From CAZWDL01 sp964632995 (GTDB taxonomy: Bacteria > Bacteroidota > Bacteroidia > Chitinophagales > Saprospiraceae), in the NCBI GenBank assembly GCA_964632995.1, contig CAZWDL010000041.1, forward strand, positions 1-53,228: 53,228 bases of DNA. Reading direction: 5' to 3'. The notes beneath the pieces are model-generated. The model worked only from the letters and a program-made list of their open reading frames with translations, ran no database searches and was not told the origin of the DNA. Both the position numbers and the translations under genes were made by a program. Shown here piece after piece: positions 7,099-17,144 of this stretch (its first letter is position 1; each line of letters starts with the position of its first letter).

Positions 7099-8322
7099 TT
7101 AAATCTGTCCAGGTACGGACTTCCCCTCCATTCGTACAGCGATTATCATCGAAGAAATCATCGTCAGCCCTCCGATCGCCGCCACCGCCCAGTGGATACC
7201 GAAAAAGTCGGCGATGATGCCCGTCAGCAGCGCGCCGACGGCGTAGCCCAGGTCGCGCCACAGGCGGAACACGCCGATGCTTTCGGCCCGCTGCCCGGGA
7301 TGCGCATAATTGGCGATAGCCGCCAGGAAGGTGGGATAGACCACGGCGGTGCCCACTCCGAGAGCAATCGCCAGCAGGGTGAACTGCAGGAAGCTGTCGG
7401 CCACCGCCATGAGCAGCAGCGCCACCGCCTGGCCGGCCATACCCCAAAACAGCATCTTCTTCTTAATGAAAATATCGGCCAGCCTCCCGGTGAGCAGCTG
7501 TCCGACACCCCAGACGGCCGGATAAAGTGCTACAATGGTTCCTACCTGCTCCAGATTAAAGCCCTTGGTGGTTAACAGGATGGGCAGCAACCCCCAAACC
7601 ATACCATCGTTCAGATTGTTGACCAGCCCCGCCTGAGTAACCGAGCCGAGGTTGTTGTCCTTCCAGGTGGTTTCCCAGAACACGTTTTCCAGTTTGGTGA
7701 GGCCGCTGGTCTTTTTCTCCGCCGCTACGTGGTGCTTGGTATCCTTGACCAGGAACCAACTGCTCAACAGACCGATAACGGCAAAGCCGATACCCAGGTA
7801 AAACGGATACGGCCGCAAGCCGTACTCAGCGGCGATCCAGCCGGTTAGGAAGGCCACGCCGCCCACCGCCAGGTAGCCCGCCGATTCGTTCAGCCCCATC
7901 GCCAGTCCCCGGTTGCGCTCCCCGACCAGATCGATTTTCATCACCACGGTGCTCGACCAGGTCAGCCCCTGGTTGACGCCCAGCAGCACATTGGCGAAGA
8001 TGATCCAACCCCAGGAGGGGGCGAAAATCAAAATGATGGGAACGGGCAAACCGATCAGCCAGCCCAGCGTCAGCAGGTTTTTCCGGCCAAGCTTATCGGC
8101 CAGCGCGCCGGTGAAGTAATTGGTAAAGGCTTTGACGATACCGAAGACGACGATAAAAGAGAGAATGGCCGTCTTGGCCGCCATACCGAAATCCACCTCG
8201 GCAATCTCGGGAATGATGGTGCGCTCCAGTCCCACCATGCCGCCGACGAAAGCGTTGATGATGACCAGTAGCGTGAACTGGCGCCAGTTTTCCCGCAGCC
8301 CTAACTGAATATTCTTTTTCAT
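7099..8322 (-). CDS. MFS transporter
   Basis: A 407-residue major facilitator with about twelve membrane helices. Motif A is seen in the loop after helix 2 (GALADKLGRKN), and a second copy follows helix 8 (GRLADIFIKKK). The highly charged central loop (KDTKHHVAAEKKTSG) separates the two six-helix halves. It begins 10 nt after the DsrE gene ends, so it is almost certainly co-transcribed with the ArsR-rhodanese regulator. The context suggests export or import of a sulfur- or metalloid-related compound, but the substrate cannot be read from sequence. Confidence 0.85.
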   Translation of the reverse strand: MKKNIQLGLRENWRQFTLLVIINAFVGGMVGLERTIIPEIAEVDFGMAAKTAILSFIVVFGIVKAFTNYFTGALADKLGRKNLLTLGWLIGLPVPIILIFAPSWGWIIFANVLLGVNQGLTWSSTVVMKIDLVGERNRGLAMGLNESAGYLAVGGVAFLTGWIAAEYGLRPYPFYLGIGFAVIGLLSSWFLVKDTKHHVAAEKKTSGLTKLENVFWETTWKDNNLGSVTQAGLVNNLNDGMVWGLLPILLTTKGFNLEQVGTIVALYPAVWGVGQLLTGRLADIFIKKKMLFWGMAGQAVALLLMAVADSFLQFTLLAIALGVGTAVVYPTFLAAIANYAHPGQRAESIGVFRLWRDLGYAVGALLTGIIADFFGIHWAVAAIGGLTMISSMIIAVRMEGKSVPGQI

Positions 8323-8332
8323 TTAACCCAGG

Positions 8333-8686
8333 TTAAAAATTGATGACTTTATCAGCTTCCACCGTCCACCGGGCAAATTCCTCCATACTGCCACGGGTGG
8401 CGCCTTTCAACAAGCGGTTTTCCGAAATACCCCGCGCATCCATACAACTGCCGCAAGCCTTCACTTTTCCTCCCTTGGAAAGAAAGGATTTCATCATCAG
8501 GCCGGTATTGTAATAGCCCTTGGGCGTTTCCTGGCCCGCGAGTCCGCAGCCTACCCCGTCGGAAAGCAGGATCAGGTTGATCTCTGCTTCTGAATGGTCC
8601 TTGATTATCTGGTAGCCAAACCGGAAGGCGTTGTAGGCTTTTTCCGTACCGTAAGGGGCATCGTTGATGATGATCAGTATTCTCAT
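8333..8686 (-). CDS. DsrE/DsrF-like sulfur relay protein
   Basis: A 117-residue cytoplasmic protein with the DsrE fold. It starts MRILIIINDAPYGTEKAYNA, the usual first strand and glycine loop. Three cysteines stand at family positions: Cys47 (DGVGCGLAG) and a C-G-S-C pair at 78-81 (VKACGSCMDARG). In DsrE/TusD-type proteins such cysteines carry persulfide sulfur. It sits between the ArsR-rhodanese gene (6-nt gap) and the MFS gene (10-nt gap), so the three form an operon for handling reactive sulfur; that role is inferred from context. Confidence 0.85.
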   Translation of the reverse strand: MRILIIINDAPYGTEKAYNAFRFGYQIIKDHSEAEINLILLSDGVGCGLAGQETPKGYYNTGLMMKSFLSKGGKVKACGSCMDARGISENRLLKGATRGSMEEFARWTVEADKVINF

Positions 8687-8692
8687 GAGCTG

Positions 8693-9337
8693 TTAATTTG
8701 CAAATTCAACATCCTTGCTATTTTCTTCCAGCCGCAGCGCTTCAAAGCCACTGTTGCGAAGCAGACGAACCGCTTCGTCCGCATAGGTGCAGAAAGGTCC
8801 CCGGCAATACGTGATGATGATTTTATCTTTCGGTAGTTCTTCAAGGTGCTCTTCTAATTCCGATATAGGAACTGAAAGGGCCCCGGGCAAATGTCCCGCC
8901 TCGTATTCCTCCTGCGGGCGCACGTCGAGCAGGCAAAAGTCCGCTCGTCGAGGCAAATTCCGGTAAAATACCGCTTCCTCACTCCCCATTTCTTCCCGGA
9001 ATTGACGGATCAGGTGCACCATGGCAGGCTCCTCCTCCAGCCCCAGCGTACGCAGCGCCTGCCAGACGGCATAGGCGCGCCGGCCGTTCAGGCGGTAGTA
9101 GATGTAGTTACCCTCCCGGCGTCTTTTCACCAGGTGCGCCCGCTTGAGGATCTGCAAATGGCGGGAAGCATTGGCAACCGAGAGGTTCGTCTGTCCGGCA
9201 ACCTGCTCTACTGTTTTCTCCCCGTTCGCCAACAGGTCGATGATTTCCAGCCGGCCGGCCGTTGAAAAGGCCTTCGCGATTCCGGCAATACCGGCGTAGG
9301 CTTCGTCTTTGAAAGTGCGTTTTTCCATCTCATGCAA
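8693..9337 (-). CDS. ArsR-family regulator with C-terminal rhodanese domain
   Basis: Residues 1-95 are a winged helix of the ArsR/SmtB type (TVEQVAGQTNLSVANASRHLQILKRAHLVKRRREG with the wing NYIYYRL). The classical CVC metal site is missing. Residues about 130-205 are a rhodanese domain (LLDVRPQEEYEAGHLPGALS) with an active-site loop YCRGPFC (Cys178, Cys183). Such fusions act as repressors that sense persulfide or metalloid. An inverted-repeat operator lies directly upstream (9345-9378), so it very likely controls itself and the DsrE and MFS genes. A second Met at 9328 is an equally possible start. Confidence 0.9.
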   Translation of the reverse strand: MHEMEKRTFKDEAYAGIAGIAKAFSTAGRLEIIDLLANGEKTVEQVAGQTNLSVANASRHLQILKRAHLVKRRREGNYIYYRLNGRRAYAVWQALRTLGLEEEPAMVHLIRQFREEMGSEEAVFYRNLPRRADFCLLDVRPQEEYEAGHLPGALSVPISELEEHLEELPKDKIIITYCRGPFCTYADEAVRLLRNSGFEALRLEENSKDVEFAN

Positions 9338-9344
9338 AATTAAT

Positions 9345-9378
9345 CAACTATTCAAACAACTAATTGAATATTTAGTTG
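9345..9378. promoter_or_regulatory. Candidate ArsR-type operator
   Basis: An interrupted palindrome CAACTA-TTCAA...TTGAAT-ATT-TAGTTG with a perfect ATTCAA-N8-TTGAAT core (9350-9355 and 9364-9369). This ATTCAA/TTGAAT half-site pattern is that of ArsR/SmtB operators. It lies 8 nt upstream of the regulator start. A TAATTTTG word on the minus strand (9335-9342) fits the Bacteroidota -7 consensus TAnnTTTG, without a matching -33. Confidence 0.65.
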
Positions 9379-9645
9379 AAAACTTGAATGAGCAAAGAAC
9401 TATGTTCTTGTATGAGCAAAATGGACATGAAAATCCCTGCAAAAAAAAAGTCTAACTACCGCCTCTTCTCCCTTTTTAAATCCCCTCACAACAATTCCGA
9501 CAGCATTTGCAACGATTGTGATAGGCATTGGAAATCAGATTATTCGATATTAAGGGCAGGTTCTTTTCGAGGAATATGTCGCCCCTTAATTATCCTGAAA
9601 AACCAGATGAAACCTTTTTTAACCCTGTTTTTTTAACTCAATACC
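9379..9645. other. AT-rich intergenic stretch
   Basis: No gene supported. An open frame at 9388-9636 has no recognisable domain and an odd composition. The stretch separates the divergent ArsR operon from the chimeric remnant at 9646. Confidence 0.5.
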
Positions 9646-9960
9646 ATGGAAACAACTGTCAATGAAGAAAAATTAAATGAATTTCCCGGCAAAATGGTCG
9701 GAGATCTCGGCACGGCGATGAACAGCTCGCTCGTACTGATCGGCGACAAGCTGGGGCTTTATCGCGCCATTTATGAGAATGGCCGGCTCTCCATGAAGGA
9801 TGAAGTTATCGGTAAAAAAGAGCAGGCTCTTAAAGAGCAGAGAAAGACTATTGAAAATATGGTAAAGAAAATGCATCAGTCCGGCGCCAGCCTGGAGGAA
9901 CTTGCCGGACTTACCCAGTTGCCGGTAGAGCAGGTAAAGGCTATTTTGAAGCTTCAATAG
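9646..9960 (+). pseudogene. Chimeric remnant: methyltransferase N-terminus joined to Rpn C-terminus
   Basis: Residues about 1-48 (KLNEFPGKMVGDLGTAMNSS then LVLIGDKLGLYRAI) match the N-terminal dimerisation/winged-helix segment of a class I SAM methyltransferase. From about residue 49 the protein reads KKEQALKEQRKTIENMVKKM followed by GASLEELAGLTQLPVEQVKAIL. This is the charged coil and small helix-turn-helix tail of Rpn/PD-(D/E)XK transposase-like nucleases. Neither part carries its catalytic domain. The open frame is intact (104 residues), so a small protein may be made, but it looks like a fusion by deletion or recombination. It overlaps the permease 3' end by 20 nt. Confidence 0.65.
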
Positions 9961-12079
9961 AGTTGTTGCAGTATTTCTTTTTTAGCGCCTCAATGTCCTC
10001 TTTTCCACCGATAATGAAGAGTTCGTCGCCTTCTCTAAGCACCGTATTACCGTGTGGAAAGATGACTTTATCCTTCCGTCGTACGACCGTGATGAGGCTT
10101 TCGCCGGGCAGGTCAAGATACTTGACCTGCCGGTCGATAAAGTATTCCGTCTTGCCTTCTTTTTTAATCCGGATATTGACGAACAGGTCCTCGTCCAGGA
10201 ACAGCTCTTTCAGTTCTTGTTCATCTTTGGCGTATTTCCAGCGATCGTAAAAGTTGGGCGTATCGATCTTTTCTGAAAGGTGCACCAGTATCCGAAAGTG
10301 CTGATCCGCTTTTTGCTTCGCACTGATGAGGAAAACCAAACAGTTGATCTTCGACTTTCTTCTTTCTTCTTCACTGGACTCCAATACTGCTTCATCCATC
10401 TCTATTCCGGGATGGATGCGCACCAGTGCTGCTGTGGTTTCAATATCTTTTTCCAACTTGACATGCTTGATGGCAGCGGCTTTTCCTACCGGTAAGGCTT
10501 TCTCGCTGGATTTAAAGAACTGGTTGAGAAGTAAGCTTTTGGGAACACCCAATTTTTCTGAGAATTCACCAGCGACCTGCTCAACGACCTGCTCAAAGTC
10601 CCTTACATCGGCCAGGTCCAGCACCATAGCGCCTTCCACCACCCTAGCGTATTGGTCTTCCTTGCGCAAGCCTTTTTCCTGGACTATTTCGCGCAACTCC
10701 CGCTCCAGCCCTTCGTATTGATATTCTCCCAGGCGCGCGTGAACGTGAAAGATGGCCCCTTCCCGCTCAATTCTGTCTATGGCATATTTGAAATACCAAA
10801 GCACCGCAATAGCGATCACCGTCAGAGTAAAGAGGATAGACAGAAGTCCCATTTCTACAATCAAATAGGCGGAAAGGAAAAATCCGACCAGTTGCATCCA
10901 GGGATAAAACGGTGATCTGAAGCCGGGATCATAACCTTCGATTCTGCTCTCCCGCATGACAATCACGCAAATATTAAGAATGGCGAACAACAGGAGCTGG
11001 AAAGCGCTGGCCAGCTTGGCTACCGCTTCCACGTTGAATACGAGCAGCAACAGGATCATCAGCAGCATAGTGGCCAGGGTAGAGACAGCAGGCGTGCCGA
11101 AGCGTCCTATTTTGCCGAAAACAGAAGGGATCAGCCGGTCGCGCGCCATAGCCAGGGGATATCTCGCCGCCGACATAATCCCGGCGTTAGCCGTAGAGGC
11201 AAAGGCGGCTATAGCCGCAACGACGATCAGGATGATACCGGTTCTTCCCGGCAGCCAACCCATGAAAGCTTCGCCGGAAGTGGCTACCGGAGTAAGATCA
11301 GCATGGAATTCACTTGGATCCAGCGACATGACCATGATAAAAACTCCGACCACGTAAATGAAAGTAGCCGTAGCCAGAGAAAGCGCCATTCCCAGGGGAA
11401 TGTTCCTGTCCGGATTCCGCACTTCCTCCGAAACACTGGCCACCTTGGTCAGCCCGGCATAAGAGACAAAGACCAGGCCTATGGTCGCAAAAAAACCTTG
11501 TGGCCCAAACTGAAAAAAGGGATCAAATTCTTCCCGCAGCACCTGGAAAAAGTCAACCCGAAATAAGGAGAAAACGCCCTGAACGACGTAGAACAACAAT
11601 ATGACAACCAGCACCGTCACCAGTACCTTTTGCAGCCAGCTGCTTTCCTTGGCGCCGATGATATTCATTAGACCAAATACAATAGTCAACCCAATAGCAA
11701 CGGGAAGGATCGGCAAATCGATAAATATAGCAAGATAGGCCCCCATCCCGATCAGGGCGAAGGCGCTTTTAAATATCAGCGCCAGCCAGGTCCCGATTCC
11801 GCCAATGGTCCCGAAGAGTGGCCCCAGGCTGCGGTCAATGAAGTAGTAAGCGCCACCCGCTCTCGGCATCGCCGTCGAAAGCTCCGCCACGCTAATCATC
11901 GTAGGTAAAATGAACAGCCCCGCTACCAGGTAGGCCAATATAACAGAGGGGCCGGTCTCTGCCGCCGCAATACCGGGTAACAGAAAAAAACCGGAACTGA
12001 ACATAGCTCCGGTGCTGATCGCATATACATCAAATAACGTCAGTTCTTTTTTTAAAGTAGTTCTCTTTTTTCCTGCCAT
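9941..12079 (-). CDS. APC-type amino acid permease with EIIA-like and TrkA-C domains
   Basis: Residues about 10-450 form an APC permease of twelve helices (FDVYAISTGAMFSSGFFLLP, SVAELSTAMPRAGGAYYFID, SYAGLTKVASVSEEVRNPDR). The remaining about 260 residues are cytoplasmic. A segment near 560-640 (HPGIEMDEAVLESSEEERR, CLVFLISAKQKADQHFRILV, HLSEKI) resembles a PTS EIIA type 2 fold. The last about 75 residues (LPGESLITVVRRKDKVIFPH then LREGDELFIIGG) are a TrkA-C/RCK_C ligand-binding domain. This makes a regulated transporter whose gating may answer a nucleotide or metabolite. The EIIA-like part lacks an obvious phospho-histidine context apart from ALVRIH. It is read alone, and its 3' end overlaps the converging remnant gene. 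Confidence 0.85.
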   Translation of the reverse strand: MAGKKRTTLKKELTLFDVYAISTGAMFSSGFFLLPGIAAAETGPSVILAYLVAGLFILPTMISVAELSTAMPRAGGAYYFIDRSLGPLFGTIGGIGTWLALIFKSAFALIGMGAYLAIFIDLPILPVAIGLTIVFGLMNIIGAKESSWLQKVLVTVLVVILLFYVVQGVFSLFRVDFFQVLREEFDPFFQFGPQGFFATIGLVFVSYAGLTKVASVSEEVRNPDRNIPLGMALSLATATFIYVVGVFIMVMSLDPSEFHADLTPVATSGEAFMGWLPGRTGIILIVVAAIAAFASTANAGIMSAARYPLAMARDRLIPSVFGKIGRFGTPAVSTLATMLLMILLLLVFNVEAVAKLASAFQLLLFAILNICVIVMRESRIEGYDPGFRSPFYPWMQLVGFFLSAYLIVEMGLLSILFTLTVIAIAVLWYFKYAIDRIEREGAIFHVHARLGEYQYEGLERELREIVQEKGLRKEDQYARVVEGAMVLDLADVRDFEQVVEQVAGEFSEKLGVPKSLLLNQFFKSSEKALPVGKAAAIKHVKLEKDIETTAALVRIHPGIEMDEAVLESSEEERRKSKINCLVFLISAKQKADQHFRILVHLSEKIDTPNFYDRWKYAKDEQELKELFLDEDLFVNIRIKKEGKTEYFIDRQVKYLDLPGESLITVVRRKDKVIFPHGNTVLREGDELFIIGGKEDIEALKKKYCNNSIEASK

Positions 12080-12292
12080 GTGTTTGATCTACTTAAAACG
12101 CTGCTTTCTTTAAAGCCATAAATTAAGGTATTTTTTTACAAACATATCCAGCCCGTCTTTTGCTCAAAGCAGAACTGCTGTTCAACCTAAATTCGTTTCC
12201 TACATTTTCAGACTCCAGCTATGACACTTTTCTTCGGAAACAGTTCACTCGTGAATAACCCGGGTTAAATTAACAAAAACAACACGAGGCCA

Positions 12293-12480
12293 ATGGTCCA
12301 GATTGCTAACCCCATATACGATGTCGTGTTCAAATATCCGATGACGAATAAAAAAGTAGCTAACCTGTTATGAAAATATGATAATAGAAATGTATCAGAT
12401 CGGCGCCGGCGTGGAGAAACTCGCTGCACTTATCCAAAAGACGATCGAAGAAGTAAACCGTATTTTAAAAAAATTAGCCA
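12293..12480 (+). pseudogene. Internally deleted Rpn/PD-(D/E)XK transposase-like gene
   Basis: After a GAGG sequence (about 12286) an ATG at 12293 starts MVQIANPIYDVVFKYPMTNK then KVANLL and a TGA at 12371-12373. This is the classic N-terminus of Bacteroidota Rpn-family proteins (NPLYDVVFKYLMEDNKVAKLLL). Four nt further on, the open frame at 12378 reads YQIGAGVEKLAALIQKTIEE VNRILKK, which is the classic C-terminal tail. About 250 residues between them are gone. The preceding 12080-12292 has no gene; it holds the AATAACCCGGGTTAAA word related to 2975-2997. Confidence 0.7.
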
Positions 12481-12547
12481 GTACCGCAACCAGTTTGAAA
12501 TTCGATCTCCCCTCCCGCTCGCCCACGCTACGCATGGTCGGGTACTC

Positions 12548-12621
12548 CTTCCCACTTCCGACTTCCGACTTCCCACTTCCGACTTCCCACTTCCGACTTC
12601 CCACTTCCGACTTCCGACTTC
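12548..12621. repeat. Heptad tandem array (CTTCCSA)n
   Basis: Ten perfect 7-bp units, each CTTCCCA or CTTCCGA, in the order A B B A B A B A B B, then a broken unit. The array ends 3 nt from the stop codon of the GH63-like gene. Read in the direction of that gene it is (TSGGAAG)n, placed as the start of its 3' untranslated region. Similar arrays are at 16865-16898, 52264-52313 and 53172-53228. Confidence 0.9.
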
Positions 12622-12624
12622 GTC

Positions 12625-15363
<2,739 letters not shown>

Positions 15364-15529
15364 AGGTGAAAAATTGAAGGGTTGGATTTGGGGACTATGG
15401 TTTAAGGCGCCAAGTTAAAAAATATCCTGGGGATAGGTATCTTGTATGAGGCAATTAACCCGACCCGGATGGGTGGCGAATGAACATGGGATAAGTTCCT
15501 ATTGGTTCTTTAAGAAAACGAACTTCCAC

Positions 15530-16759
15530 ATGAAAATCTCTTACTACCTTTCAACTCTCCTCCTGAGTTTGATGCTGACCGCTTGTGGTTCCCCTTCCGA
15601 TACTCCGGAAGAAGCTACTGAACCGGATGCCATGCCCCAGGAAATATCTTTCCTATCATCCCTTATCTCCCAGGAGGCCAATCTGTGGTGGGCGCGCACC
15701 CTGGCCGATGTCAACGGGGACGGCATCCTCGACGTCGTCCTGCAGGACAACAACGGCGGTGGCGGTTGGCTCGGTTACCTGAAAGGCAACATCGAGGGTC
15801 ATCTCTGGGAACCGGTGATCATCAGCGGATTATCGCCCAACGGCAAGCCTTTTGCCGCCGGCGACCTGGATGCCGGCGATATTGATGGGGACGGCGACGT
15901 GGATCTCATCGGCGTGGAACATCCGGGCGAATGGACCGACAGCGGAGCACCCGCCCATCTATTCTGGTACGAACAATCCAACACCGGATGGAACCCTCAT
16001 CCGATAGGTACGATCCCCAGCTTCCTGAAAGACATCAGCCTCGCCGATCTGAACCGGGATGGTCTACCTGAAATCATTACGGTCAGCTTCGATGCCGAAA
16101 CGCTTACGATCTTTACAAAGACAGACGGCCCCACTTTCGCAAAAGTTCAGGACATTCAAATCAATAACCTGCACGAAGGAATGGATGTGGGCGATCTCGA
16201 CGGCGACGGACGAATCGATATTGCCGCCAACGGCTACTGGCTGAAAAACCCCGGCAGCCTGTCCGCCGAATGGGCAGTAGATACGATAGACCAGATCTGG
16301 CACAACCAGGAGGGCGACTGGTCGGCCAATGCCACCAAAACCGTCTGCCGGGATACGGATGGCGACGGTCGTGCTGAAGTGTTCATTACCCACTCGGAAC
16401 GCGCCGGTTATCCCGTCGCCCGGTATACCCTCATCGACGGCCGGGATTGGCGACAGGATATCCTGCTGGACTCCCTGCCCGCCGCCCACAGCCTCGTCGT
16501 CGCCGATATGGACCTGGACGGCAGCTTCGAAGTCCTGACCGGGGTCAATCGCAACCGGGCGAGAGATATCGGTGTGAGCGAATTTCCCGTATATCTACTC
16601 GAAAACCGCAACGGCGCCTGGAACAAACAACTCATCAACGACGAGGGCGTCTACAACCTGCTCGCCGGCGACCTGGAAGGCGACGGCGACGTCGACCTCA
16701 TCCGGCTGACGACACACGATGCCCGGGAGATGGAGGTGATGGCTAACCAGTCAAAGTGA
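15530..16759 (+). CDS. FG-GAP/VCBS repeat lipoprotein
   Basis: I start at ATG 15530, which gives MKISYYLSTLLLSLMLTACG, a clear lipoprotein signal; the upstream in-frame Met at 15446 would add 28 residues that bury it. The mature protein (about 390 residues) is a beta-propeller made of calcium-binding loops: DVNGDGILDVVL, GDIDGDGDVDLIG, DLNRDGLPEIIT, GDLDGDGRIDIAA, DTDGDGRAEVFI, DMDLDGSFEVLT and GDLEGDGDVDLIR, seven blades in all. It is an exported, probably surface or periplasmic, binding protein. It lacks the ASPIC/UnbV domain of the three giant relatives further on. Function unknown. Confidence 0.85.
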   Translation: MKISYYLSTLLLSLMLTACGSPSDTPEEATEPDAMPQEISFLSSLISQEANLWWARTLADVNGDGILDVVLQDNNGGGGWLGYLKGNIEGHLWEPVIISGLSPNGKPFAAGDLDAGDIDGDGDVDLIGVEHPGEWTDSGAPAHLFWYEQSNTGWNPHPIGTIPSFLKDISLADLNRDGLPEIITVSFDAETLTIFTKTDGPTFAKVQDIQINNLHEGMDVGDLDGDGRIDIAANGYWLKNPGSLSAEWAVDTIDQIWHNQEGDWSANATKTVCRDTDGDGRAEVFITHSERAGYPVARYTLIDGRDWRQDILLDSLPAAHSLVVADMDLDGSFEVLTGVNRNRARDIGVSEFPVYLLENRNGAWNKQLINDEGVYNLLAGDLEGDGDVDLIRLTTHDAREMEVMANQSK

Positions 16760-17144
16760 ATGATTGACGAGCATTCGGGTCTGTTTTCGGAGGGATGCTG
16801 GATGCTGGGTGCTGGGTGCCCGGCGCTAGCCTGGAATATTCCCTGGATAAGCCCAGCTAAGCCCCCTTCCGACTTCCGCTTTCCCACTTTCCACTTCGGG
16901 CTGGATGTTTACCCTGTGGAATAGGTGCTTCGCTTATTCCACAGAGTGAACCCAGCCAGATCGCGGAACGAAATGGGCGAACCGGAGCCAACCGTTCCAG
17001 CCTTTCGATCTACACACAGCTTTGCCTTTGTGTGTTCGTCGAGGTTTCCTAACCTTGACCTGCTATCCCACGGTGTGAGACCAATATTATGGTACTTTCA
17101 AATTACGATGTTTTGTGCAAGCAAAATGTTAAAGGCTTAATTTT
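16760..17144. other. Intergenic stretch with several small repeats
   Basis: No gene. It contains GGATGCTGGATGCTGGGTGC-type direct repeats (about 16793-16820), a degenerate heptad array (16865-16898), a perfect 10-bp stem CTGTGGAATA/TATTCCACAG at 16914-16923 and 16935-16944, and an ACACACA/TGTGTGT hairpin near 17012-17035. It separates two convergent genes; none of the hairpins has a T-tract. Confidence 0.6.
16865..16898. repeat. Degenerate heptad array (CTTCCSA type)
   Basis: About five units of CTTCCGA/CTTTCCCA/CTTTCCA with small length changes, clearly related to the perfect array at 12548-12621. It lies 247 nt past the stop codon of the minus-strand hydrolase, in the same orientation as the other arrays. 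Confidence 0.7.

Noticed and set aside
9388..9636. 82-residue frame with several cysteines upstream of the methyltransferase/Rpn chimera
   Set aside because: The cysteines (CSCMS, CNDCD) could suggest a small metal protein, but spacing is irregular, the rest looks random and no homology is recognised.
12548..12621. CRISPR-like array
   Set aside because: Units are 7 bp without spacers; it is a heptad tandem repeat. No cas gene occurs in the window.
16914..16944. Hairpin between convergent genes as an intrinsic terminator
   Set aside because: The 10-bp stem is perfect but no T-tract follows on either strand.
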